A program made the position numbers and the translations under genes. A stretch of 64,000 nucleotides of DNA from Shewanella amazonensis SB2B (GTDB lineage: Bacteria > Pseudomonadota > Gammaproteobacteria > Enterobacterales > Shewanellaceae): the NCBI RefSeq assembly GCF_000015245.1, contig NC_008700.1, forward strand, positions 1,556,001 to 1,620,000, written 5' to 3'. The notes below the pieces were generated by a model. It saw only the letters and a program-made list of their open reading frames with translations, was not told the DNA's origin and searched no databases. Each line of letters opens with the position of its first letter. The stretch's first letter is position 1. Positions 7,748-15,246 of this stretch are shown in pieces.

Positions 7748-9865
7748 ATGCCAGTGGTTATCAAGCGGGATGGTTGCCGCGCTGCCTTTGATGAAACCCG
7801 GTTGCGGGATGCTGTTATTGCAGCCCAGGGCGCAGCCGGTGTCGAGGATAAAGACTATGCGGCCACGGTGGCGTCGGTGGTGGCAGCCGAGGTGGCCCAG
7901 CGCGACGAAGTTGCTATCCACGAGCTGCAGGATGCAGTGGAAAACTGCCTGATGTCCGGTCCCTATAAAGAGGTTGCCCGTCACTATATCGAATATCGCC
8001 ACGACAGAGACGTATGCCGCGAAGCAACCAGTCGACTGAATCTGGAAATCCGTTCGCTGGTGGAGCAAACCAATGCGGCGTTGCTGCATGAAAACGCCAA
8101 TAAAGACTCCAAGGTGATCCCGACCCAACGTGACTTGCTCGCCGGCATTGTCGCCCGTCACTATGCCAAGCGCCACATTTTGCCCAAGGCGGTGGTGGCA
8201 GCCCATGAGGCGGGGGAGATACATTATCACGATCTGGATTACTCACCCTTTTTCCCTATGTTCAACTGCATGCTGATTGACCTTGCTGGCATGTTGACCA
8301 AGGGCTTTAAAATGGGCAACGCCGAAATCGAAACGCCCAAGTCTATTTCCACCGCGACTGCTGTGACAGCGCAGATCATCGCCCAGGTGGCCAGCCACAT
8401 CTATGGCGGTACCACCATCAATCGCATCGATGAAGTGTTGTCACCCTATGTGGCCAAGAGCTATGACAAACACTACCAAACGGCGCTGCACTGGGGCATT
8501 ACCGATGCGGTGGCCTATGCCCGTGCCCTGACAGAAAAAGAGTGTCACGATGCTTTCCAGTCGCTGGAATACGAAGTGAACACCCTGCATACGGCTAACG
8601 GACAGACCCCATTTGTCACCTTTGGCTTTGGTCTTGGCACCAGTTGGGAGTCGCGGCTGATTCAGCAGTCCATTCTTAAGGTGCGGATGGCGGGACTGGG
8701 TAAAAACCGCAAAACAGCAGTATTCCCCAAACTGGTGTTTGCCATCCGCGATGGCATCAATCACAAGCAGGGTGACTGCAACTACGATATCAAGCGTCTG
8801 GCACTCAAGTGCGCCACCGAGCGCATGTATCCGGACATTCTCAACTACGAGCAAGTGGTGCGTGTCACCGGGTCATTCAAAACCCCCATGGGCTGTCGCA
8901 GCTTCCTTGGGGTGTATGAAAAAGACGGTGAGTTGGAGCACGAAGGCCGTAATAACCTGGGGGTGGTCAGTCTTAACCTGCCACGTATCGCCATTGAAGC
9001 CGGTGGCGATGAAAGTCGCTTCTACAGCTTGCTGGAGGAGCGTTTGCAGGTGGCACGACAGGCCCTCGATAGCCGCATTGAACGCCTGAAAGGGGTGAAG
9101 GCCCGGGTTGCGCCGATTCTGTACATGGAAGGAGCATGCGGCGTTCGACTGCGCCCGGACGATGATATTGAGCCCATATTCAAAAATGGTCGTGCGTCCA
9201 TCTCCCTTGGCTACATAGGCCTGCATGAAACCGTAAACGCCCTTTATGGTACGCAGGAGCATGTGTACGACTCCGAGGAGCTTCGGCAAAAAGCCGTTGC
9301 CATCGTGGCGCGCCTCAAGCAGGCCACCGAGCAATGGAAGCAGGAAACCGGGTACGGTTTCAGCCTGTACAGTACACCCAGCGAAAGCCTGTGCAGCCGC
9401 TTTGCCAAGTTGGATATCAAGGCCTTTGGCCTGATACAAGGGGTGACTGACAAGGGCTACTACACCAACAGTTTCCACCTGGATGTGGAAAAGAAAGTCT
9501 CGCCATTTGATAAAATCGATTTTGAGATGCCATACCCAGAGCTCGCCAGTGGTGGCTTTATTTGCTACGGCGAATATCCCAATATGCAGCACAATATTGA
9601 TGCACTGGAGGACGTGTGGGACTACAGCTATACCCGGGTCCCTTACTATGGCACCAATACCCCCATCGATGAGTGCTACGACTGTGGCTTTACCGGCGAA
9701 TTTGACTGCACCAGCAAGGGCTTTGTATGCCCGGTTTGCGGAAACCATGAGCCCAGTCGTGTGTCAGTAACACGCAGGGTGTGTGGCTATCTTGGCAGCC
9801 CTGATGCGCGTCCCTTTAATCATGGCAAGCAGGAAGAAGTCAAACGCCGGGTCAAGCATCTCTGA
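7748..9865 (+). CDS. nrdD: Anaerobic ribonucleoside-triphosphate reductase
   Basis: A 705-residue class III ribonucleotide reductase that makes dNTPs from NTPs without oxygen, using a glycyl radical. An N-terminal ATP-cone (about residues 3-95, VIKRDGCRAAFDE) senses ATP/dATP. The barrel follows, then a C-terminal four-Cys zinc site (CYDCGFTGEFDC and CPVCGNH), and the glycyl-radical loop RRVCGYLG with the radical Gly at about residue 680. The GGAGAGG upstream and Met start fit. It is followed 40 bases later by the activase nrdG, and the promoter carries FNR-type and NrdR sites, so it is expected to be induced in anoxia and repressed by NrdR. Confidence 0.97.
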   Translation: MPVVIKRDGCRAAFDETRLRDAVIAAQGAAGVEDKDYAATVASVVAAEVAQRDEVAIHELQDAVENCLMSGPYKEVARHYIEYRHDRDVCREATSRLNLEIRSLVEQTNAALLHENANKDSKVIPTQRDLLAGIVARHYAKRHILPKAVVAAHEAGEIHYHDLDYSPFFPMFNCMLIDLAGMLTKGFKMGNAEIETPKSISTATAVTAQIIAQVASHIYGGTTINRIDEVLSPYVAKSYDKHYQTALHWGITDAVAYARALTEKECHDAFQSLEYEVNTLHTANGQTPFVTFGFGLGTSWESRLIQQSILKVRMAGLGKNRKTAVFPKLVFAIRDGINHKQGDCNYDIKRLALKCATERMYPDILNYEQVVRVTGSFKTPMGCRSFLGVYEKDGELEHEGRNNLGVVSLNLPRIAIEAGGDESRFYSLLEERLQVARQALDSRIERLKGVKARVAPILYMEGACGVRLRPDDDIEPIFKNGRASISLGYIGLHETVNALYGTQEHVYDSEELRQKAVAIVARLKQATEQWKQETGYGFSLYSTPSESLCSRFAKLDIKAFGLIQGVTDKGYYTNSFHLDVEKKVSPFDKIDFEMPYPELASGGFICYGEYPNMQHNIDALEDVWDYSYTRVPYYGTNTPIDECYDCGFTGEFDCTSKGFVCPVCGNHEPSRVSVTRRVCGYLGSPDARPFNHGKQEEVKRRVKHL

Positions 9866-9905
9866 TGGCAAGGCTTTATCATGGCAGCGCAAGGAGCATC
9901 CTCTT

Positions 9906-10403
9906 GTGAACTACCATCAGTACTATCCGTTGGATGTGCTTAACGGGCCGGGCACCAGGGCTACGCTCTTCGTGTCCGGCTGCGAACACCAATGCCGTGG
10001 CTGTTACAATCAATCCACTTGGGATGTGCGAAGTGGTCATCTTTTTGATGAGGTGATGCTGAGCCGAATAATCGATGACCTCAACGACTCGCGCATTCGC
10101 CGCCGGGGGCTTAGCCTCTCCGGTGGCGATCCTCTGCTGCCGGCCAATCTTGCCGGCATTGCTGAGCTGGTGGCGCGGGTGCGCTCTCAGTGCCCGGGCA
10201 AGGATATCTGGCTGTGGACGGGCTACCGACTGGAGACCTTGAGCGAAGCGCAGCTGGCGCTGGCCTCCCGTGTGGATGTGATTGTGGACGGCCCCTTTGA
10301 GCAGCAACTTGCCGACAGACGGCTTAAGTTTCGGGGCAGCAGCAATCAGCGTATCTTTTGTCGCAGCGGTGATGGATTTGTACCCTGGAGGGAACAGGAT
10401 TAA
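9906..10403 (+). CDS. nrdG: Anaerobic ribonucleotide reductase activating enzyme
   Basis: A 165-residue radical-SAM activase that installs the glycyl radical on NrdD. The iron-sulfur motif C-x3-C-x2-C is visible as CEHQCRGC (C26, C30, C33), followed by LSGGDPLL, the SAM-binding GGE-like loop. GTG 9906 is the start, set by AAGGAG at 9891-9896 with 9-base spacing and by the family-typical beginning NYHQYYPLD. A longer frame from 9783 runs inside nrdD and is not used. It is co-transcribed with nrdD. Confidence 0.95.
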   Translation: MNYHQYYPLDVLNGPGTRATLFVSGCEHQCRGCYNQSTWDVRSGHLFDEVMLSRIIDDLNDSRIRRRGLSLSGGDPLLPANLAGIAELVARVRSQCPGKDIWLWTGYRLETLSEAQLALASRVDVIVDGPFEQQLADRRLKFRGSSNQRIFCRSGDGFVPWREQD

Positions 10404-10655
10404 CCCGCAGTCCACGCCCGAATCGTTACGCAAATTGTGCCAATGAGGACCTGCAGCTTGGTTTCAGGCCGCAACCCTGATGTCGAATTGTCTATCTTAT
10501 GCCGACTCAGATACCCCAGTCAGTCACTTGGGTATTCCTGCGGGCGACAAAAGCGCATAGAATAGGCCACCCGGTGAGGTTATCTTACCAAGGTTGTTGA
10601 GCTGTCAGGGAAAGTGCTGGACTCAGGGATTGAGCGTAGTCGTTAGGAATATTTC

Positions 10656-11273
10656 ATGTCGATAAAGTATGTCGCCACCTCCAAGTTGCCAACGCCCTGG
10701 GGCGTTTTTGCCATGCACGGTTTTGAAGACAGTGAAACCGGAAAGGAGCATGTGGCACTGACCTTTGGCGATCTCAGTGGTGATGCTCCTGTACTGGGAC
10801 GGATCCATTCTGAATGTTTGACCGGTGACGCCCTGTTCAGCCTGCGCTGTGACTGTGGTTTTCAGCTGCAAACAGCCATGCAGCGCATCGCTGAAACCGG
10901 CCGTGGCTTTATTTTGTATCTGCGTCAGGAAGGGCGCGGCATTGGTCTGCTAAACAAAATCCGTGCCTATGAGTTGCAGGATAAAGGAGCCAATACCGTC
11001 GAGGCCAACGAGCAGCTCGGATTTGCCGCCGATATGCGCAAGTACGATATGATAGCCCCCATGTTGGCGCATCTGGGTATTTCCCGGGTCAAGCTGATGA
11101 CCAATAATCCCCGTAAAGTCAACGCCATGAAAGATGTGGGTATGGATGTGGTTGAGCGAGTACCGCTGCAGGTGGGGAAAAATCGCTACAACGAAGCTTA
11201 CCTCAAAACCAAGTCTGATAAGCTCGGACACATGATGTCTGAAGAGCACTTCAAGGCTCAGCATCAGGACTGA
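10656..11273 (+). CDS. ribA: GTP cyclohydrolase II
   Basis: A 205-residue stand-alone GTP cyclohydrolase II, the first enzyme of riboflavin synthesis, opening GTP to a diaminopyrimidine with loss of formate and pyrophosphate. Zinc ligands C54, C65 and C67 are visible in SECLTGDALFSLRCDCG. The catalytic region RQEGRGIGL and the substrate-binding TNNPRK are intact. Length equals the E. coli enzyme class (about 196-205). It is a single gene with about 250 bases of upstream sequence in which I see no FMN riboswitch. Confidence 0.97.
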   Translation: MSIKYVATSKLPTPWGVFAMHGFEDSETGKEHVALTFGDLSGDAPVLGRIHSECLTGDALFSLRCDCGFQLQTAMQRIAETGRGFILYLRQEGRGIGLLNKIRAYELQDKGANTVEANEQLGFAADMRKYDMIAPMLAHLGISRVKLMTNNPRKVNAMKDVGMDVVERVPLQVGKNRYNEAYLKTKSDKLGHMMSEEHFKAQHQD

Positions 11274-11311
11274 TTGTGCAAACTGGTGTTTAGTGGGGAA
11301 ACCTTTTATAG

Positions 11312-11339
11312 TCGGGGCATTCATAGATGGATGCCCCGA
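11312..11339. repeat. Hairpin overlapping the next start codon
   Basis: Arms TCGGGGCAT and ATGCCCCGA (11312-11320 and 11331-11339) are perfectly complementary with a 10-base loop. The hairpin could be the ribA terminator, although its T-run is poor. It also covers the ATG at 11327 and could limit translation of that gene. Confidence 0.55.
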
Positions 11340-12151
11340 TTGCTTTGAAGCCTGCCAGAATTTTCGCCATCCTGCTTTTGTCTTCCCCCTGTGTGGCCCA
11401 GCAAGCCCCTGATGTCAGCCATTATGCCTTTGCCAACTATTTGGGCAGTGGTATCTACAGCTCTGCCGGTGACAGCGCTGCCGTGGTAAATATTCCCCTG
11501 TCCTTCGACATAGAATCCTCTTCAGAGCACAGTCTGTTGCTGCGTATGCCGTTGTCGCTGGGCTTTTTCAACTACAACTGGGATGAATTGCCGGAAGGTG
11601 ATTTTCCGGATGCCGTGGGCACAGTTACTGTGACACCGGGGATTGAATACCACTGGCGCGCAAGTCCAAATTTGAAGATGGAGACCTATCTTGATATCGG
11701 ATTTGGGCACAACTTCTCTGACAACAGTAATGTGGGGATTCTGTCAGCCGGGATCTCGACTTTGTATTCCTTTGGCAGTGAGACATATCAACCCTTGTGG
11801 GTCAGCCGGTTTTACTCAGCAGGTTATCGCAGCATACAGAGCGGCAGTGAAGAGCATTACTCGGCACTTACCTCGGGCGTGGAGTCGGGGCTGGGATGGG
11901 GCTTTAGCGCATGGGAGCGGCAGATGGAGCCCAGATTGTTCGTGGCCATGCACTGGTATTTTGGCCGGGGAGAGTTGGCAGATGAGTTTGTCGGCGCCCT
12001 CTTTGGTGAGAGCACTCTGGAGCTGGGATTGAGCCTGGTGTTCGACAAGCCGCTGGAGTTTGAAGTGGTATCGATAGAGCGGGTAGGGTTCAGCTACAGT
12101 AAAGCCGGTGGCGAAGACGTATGGCGGGTGTTCTTCAGCCACCCGCTTTAA
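11327..12151 (+). CDS. Predicted exported outer-membrane beta-barrel protein, unknown function
   Basis: A 274-residue protein with a signal peptide (IFAILLLSSPCVAQQA, cleavage after CVA or CVAQ). The mature part is dominated by alternating-hydrophobicity strands rich in Tyr, Trp, Phe and Gly (for example SLLLRMPLSLGFFNYNW), as in small outer-membrane barrels. No specific family is recognised. ATG 11327 is buried in a hairpin and lacks a clear ribosome site. TTG 11345 gives a more ordinary signal peptide beginning KPARIFAIL and is an alternative start. It is followed directly by a 19-base tandem repeat. Confidence 0.65.
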   Translation: MDAPIALKPARIFAILLLSSPCVAQQAPDVSHYAFANYLGSGIYSSAGDSAAVVNIPLSFDIESSSEHSLLLRMPLSLGFFNYNWDELPEGDFPDAVGTVTVTPGIEYHWRASPNLKMETYLDIGFGHNFSDNSNVGILSAGISTLYSFGSETYQPLWVSRFYSAGYRSIQSGSEEHYSALTSGVESGLGWGFSAWERQMEPRLFVAMHWYFGRGELADEFVGALFGESTLELGLSLVFDKPLEFEVVSIERVGFSYSKAGGEDVWRVFFSHPL

Positions 12152-12208
12152 CATCTCGCTCTTAGCCCTGCATCTCGACTTTAGCCCGGCATCTCGCCCT
12201 TAGCCCAG
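12152..12208. repeat. Three-copy 19-base tandem repeat
   Basis: Three imperfect copies of CATCTCGCYCTTAGCCCNG begin right after the stop codon of the beta-barrel gene (12152, 12171, 12190). It is a minisatellite between convergent genes and could vary in copy number; it has no obvious role. Confidence 0.8.
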
Positions 12209-12222
12209 CATCGTTGGGGGCG

Positions 12223-12858
12223 TTATTTTTTGCCCCAAATGTCGGCATTGGTGCCCATCGAATCGGGGCTCGCCGAACCCTTGCTCGTCGATTGAGTCTC
12301 TGCTGCAACCCTGTTGCCCGTGCGCTTGAGGCTCAGTGTGGGCTGACGTTTGGGCGCTTGGGTGCCTTTGTCTGTACTTGAACCTGCCGAATGGGCCCTT
12401 GCTCCCCCACGATTTTTGTTTTCCGAGGTCTTGCTGCCAAAGCTGGGTTTCTTGCCTTTATCGCCCGACGGGCGGTTGGCACTCTTGCCATAGGGCGACG
12501 GCTTGTCACCACCTGGCTGCCTGTTACCGCCATCAGGTTTGGCTGTTCTGGGCTTAGCCGCGCCTTTATTCGATGGCCTGTCCGAATTGTCTTCTTTGGG
12601 TTGGCGTACGGGGCGCTCCGGCACCGGAAAACCCATATGACTTAGGTACAGGTCTTCTACCTTGGCCCGGGCCCAGGAGGTACGGCGCAAAAACTTCAGA
12701 CTGGAATCCAGACTGGGATCAACGGCAAAACAGCGGATGCGAATTTCGTCGGCAAGCTTTGTCCAACCGAGCTCTTCCACCAGATGTTCGAGAATGGCTT
12801 TCAGTGTCAGGCCATGGAGTGGATTGTTGGCCTGGGTTGGTGGAGTTTGTTGGGACAT
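12223..12858 (-). CDS. VF530 (DUF2132) DNA-binding-type protein with long disordered tail
   Basis: The first about 75 residues match the VF530 family: NNPLHGLTLKAILEHLVE, then IRCFAVDPSLDSSLKFLRR, TSWARAKVEDLYL. Family structures suggest DNA binding. Residues about 80-211 are low-complexity, rich in Lys, Arg, Pro, Ser, Gly and Asn, and look disordered; typical VF530 proteins stop near residue 75-80. I start at the Met giving MSQQTPPTQANN (12858), since residues before it (to 12879) lack a ribosome site, though this start is weak too. It lies downstream of the cstA terminator on the same strand. Confidence 0.8.
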   Translation of the reverse strand: MSQQTPPTQANNPLHGLTLKAILEHLVEELGWTKLADEIRIRCFAVDPSLDSSLKFLRRTSWARAKVEDLYLSHMGFPVPERPVRQPKEDNSDRPSNKGAAKPRTAKPDGGNRQPGGDKPSPYGKSANRPSGDKGKKPSFGSKTSENKNRGGARAHSAGSSTDKGTQAPKRQPTLSLKRTGNRVAAETQSTSKGSASPDSMGTNADIWGKK

Positions 12859-12920
12859 AGTGGCTCGTTTGAATGGCAATCAAGGCGATTGGGGGAGGCA
12901 TTGTAACCTGCCGAATGGAT

Positions 12921-12951
12921 AAAAAACAAAGGCCGGCGAACGCCGGCCTTT
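12921..12951 (-). terminator. Intrinsic terminator after cstA
   Basis: Read on the minus strand, AAAGGCCGGCG / CGCCGGCCTTT with a short loop is followed by GTTTTTT. Confidence 0.9.
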
Positions 12952-12970
12952 CAGTGAGTATGAGTTACCC

Positions 12971-12980
12971 GGGGGGGGGG
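12971..12980. repeat. Ten-base G homopolymer just past the cstA stop
   Basis: A run of ten G residues follows CCC at 12968-12970, one base beyond the cstA stop on the minus strand. Such tracts slip readily. Lying outside the coding frame, it would alter only the 3' untranslated region. Confidence 0.8.
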
Positions 12981-12981
12981 A

Positions 12982-14415
12982 TTAGGCTTCTTCAGCCAGT
13001 TCCACCGATTTACCCTTGATTTTAATCACCAGCAGCGTAGCCACTGCGAAGGCGACCAGCACACCCACGACCGTGGAGATGGTCATTGGCAGGCCTGCAC
13101 CCAGGGTTGCGGAGTTCAGCAGGAAGGTCACTACCACTGAGGTCATGAACATGGCCGGAATGGTGCAAATCCAGTGCAGCTTGTTGTGGCGCAGCAGATA
13201 GGCTGAGGCAGTCCACAGCATCAGCACGGCTGTTGCCTGGTTAGCCACACCGAAGTAACGCCAGATCACACCGAAATCGACCTGAGTCAGTATGCCGCCC
13301 AGCACGAACAGCGGGATGGCCAGCATCAATCGCTTAGGCAGTTGGGTTTGTGGCATGTTGAAGAATTCAGCCAGGATAAGACGCGCTGAACGGAATGCAG
13401 TATCACCAGAGGTAATGGGCAGAATAATCACTCCAAGCACCGCCATAAAGCCACCCACTGCACCCAGCAGGCCGGTAGACGCTTCGTACACCACGTTGGC
13501 AGGGTTACCGGCCATACCGGTTGCCAGGCCTTCAACACCTCCGAAGAACGACAGGGCAATGGCACACCAAATAAGGGCGATGATGCCTTCACCAATCATG
13601 GCGCCGTAAAACACAAAGCGGCCATTGGTTTCGTTTTCCATGCAGCGTGCCATCAGGGGAGACTGAGTGGCGTGGAAGCCAGATACGGCGCCGCAGGCGA
13701 TGGTGATAAAGAGAGCAGGCCACAGTGGCATGTCATTGGGGTTGAGGTTGGTGAGGAAATCAGAGGCTTCAACACCGGGCAGCAAGCTGTGCTCAGAAGA
13801 GACGATGAGTGCCACAGTCAGACCCACAGACATAAACAGCAACAGGGCGCCGAAGAAGGGGTACAGACGACCGATGATTTTGTCTACCGGCACAATGGTC
13901 GCAATCAGGTAGTAAACGAAAATGATGCCCACAAACAGGCTGACGCTAAGGCCAGTGAGTTTTCCAAGCAGGCCCGCTGGAGCGGAAATAAATACCACAC
14001 CCACGAGCAGCAGCAGAATGGTGGCAAACACGTTCATAAAGTGTTTAGCACTTTTACCCAGGTATTTACCGGCAAGGTTGGGCACAGACTGGCCACCGTT
14101 TCGCACCGACAGCATACCGGAGAAGTAGTCGTGTACCGCACCGGCAAAAATACAGCCAATCACAATCCACAACATGGCGGCTGGGCCGTATAGGGCACCG
14201 AGGATCGGGCCGAAGATGGGGCCGACACCGGCGATATTCAGCAGTTGGATCAGATAGACCTTGCCTTTGGACATGGGCACATAGTCCACGCCATCGGTTT
14301 GGGCAAACGCCGGGGTTTGCCGTTTGGCGTTAATTCCGAATACCTTCTCGACGAAGGCGCCGTAAACAAAGTAGCCGACGAGAAGCAGGCCGACACAGAG
14401 TAAAAACCAAGTCAT
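12982..14415 (-). CDS. cstA: CstA-family carbon starvation transporter
   Basis: A 477-residue multi-spanning membrane protein, with about 13-14 hydrophobic helices. The CstA hallmark N-terminal region is clear: VDYVPMSKGKVYLIQLLNIA, GPIFGPILGALYGP and GAVHDYFSGM. The family includes E. coli CstA and BtsT/YjiY, which import peptides or pyruvate. This is the short form; E. coli CstA and BtsT are about 700-716 residues. A LytS/LytTR two-component pair lies directly upstream on the same strand. That mirrors the BtsSR control of btsT in E. coli and suggests substrate-induced expression. Confidence 0.9.
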   Translation of the reverse strand: MTWFLLCVGLLLVGYFVYGAFVEKVFGINAKRQTPAFAQTDGVDYVPMSKGKVYLIQLLNIAGVGPIFGPILGALYGPAAMLWIVIGCIFAGAVHDYFSGMLSVRNGGQSVPNLAGKYLGKSAKHFMNVFATILLLLVGVVFISAPAGLLGKLTGLSVSLFVGIIFVYYLIATIVPVDKIIGRLYPFFGALLLFMSVGLTVALIVSSEHSLLPGVEASDFLTNLNPNDMPLWPALFITIACGAVSGFHATQSPLMARCMENETNGRFVFYGAMIGEGIIALIWCAIALSFFGGVEGLATGMAGNPANVVYEASTGLLGAVGGFMAVLGVIILPITSGDTAFRSARLILAEFFNMPQTQLPKRLMLAIPLFVLGGILTQVDFGVIWRYFGVANQATAVLMLWTASAYLLRHNKLHWICTIPAMFMTSVVVTFLLNSATLGAGLPMTISTVVGVLVAFAVATLLVIKIKGKSVELAEEA

Positions 14416-14535
14416 GTTGAGGATCTCCCCTTTTTTGAGTAGTGCCAGTCTACGAAAGGGGATGTCCAGTGTCTCAGTCTTTTGGGTGAACGGTCGATTT
14501 GGCAGGTTAAGCGGTTGTTATCAGACTTGAGCGGT

Positions 14536-15246
14536 TTACAGGAAGCCGAAGTGGGATTTAAGTTCCTTAAGATAACGGCGGGAAACCGGTACCCGGGCCC
14601 CGCTGCGGGTAACCACCTCGGCTCCGCCATCAAGCAGTACGATTTCTGCGATGGCCGCCGGGGCTATCAGATATTGGCGATGGCAGAATATCAGCGGGGT
14701 TTTTTCTTCCAGCAGTTTGAGGGTCATTTGGGTGTGCACCCTGCCATTGGCCGTCGATACATGGATGCCGCCGACATCGCTGAACACATACTCAACCTCT
14801 TCAATCGGAACCACTTTCAGACGATTACCGCTGAAGCAGGGAAGATGAGCGAGGCGCTCGGGAGCAAGCGATGTGACATCCTGTGGCCGCTGGTCTTTTC
14901 GCACCCTGTCCATGGTGTTCGCCAGTCGGGCATCATCGATGGGTTTGAGCAGGTAATCAAAGGCATGCAGTTCAAACGCTTTGATAGCGTATTCATCAAA
15001 TGCGGTAACAAACACTACCCGGGGCATAGTGTCTTTATCGAGCATCGCCAGGAGTTCCATTCCGCTGATGCGTGGCATCTGAATATCCAAAAACAACAAA
15101 GCCGGCTTATGCTGGTTTATCGCCTGTATGGCTTCGATGGCGTTACTGGCCTGTGCCACGATATTCACATCTGGATGGCGTACCAATAGCTCGGCCAGGG
15201 CCTCCCTGGCGAAGGGCTCATCATCCACCAGAATGCATGAGATCAT
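14536..15246 (-). CDS. LytTR-type response regulator (BtsR/YpdB-like)
   Basis: A 236-residue two-component regulator. The receiver domain is at about 1-120, with the acidic pocket at D8/D9 and phospho-acceptor D54 in LFLDIQMP, and the switch region VTAFDEYAIKAF. A LytTR DNA-binding domain occupies about 135-236, ending SRRYLKELKSHFGFL. The start ATG at 15246 overlaps the kinase stop (ATGA), giving coupled translation; an in-frame extension to 15339 is ignored. The cstA gene follows 120 bases downstream and is the probable target. Confidence 0.93.
   Translation of the reverse strand: MISCILVDDEPFAREALAELLVRHPDVNIVAQASNAIEAIQAINQHKPALLFLDIQMPRISGMELLAMLDKDTMPRVVFVTAFDEYAIKAFELHAFDYLLKPIDDARLANTMDRVRKDQRPQDVTSLAPERLAHLPCFSGNRLKVVPIEEVEYVFSDVGGIHVSTANGRVHTQMTLKLLEEKTPLIFCHRQYLIAPAAIAEIVLLDGGAEVVTRSGARVPVSRRYLKELKSHFGFL

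Noticed and set aside
8873..9748. Minus-strand open frame of 291 codons
   Set aside because: Shadow of nrdD; no family features, and nrdD is certain.
10404..10655. FMN riboswitch upstream of ribA
   Set aside because: The conserved RFN-element blocks are not present; only an imperfect ATACCC/GGGTAT pairing is seen.
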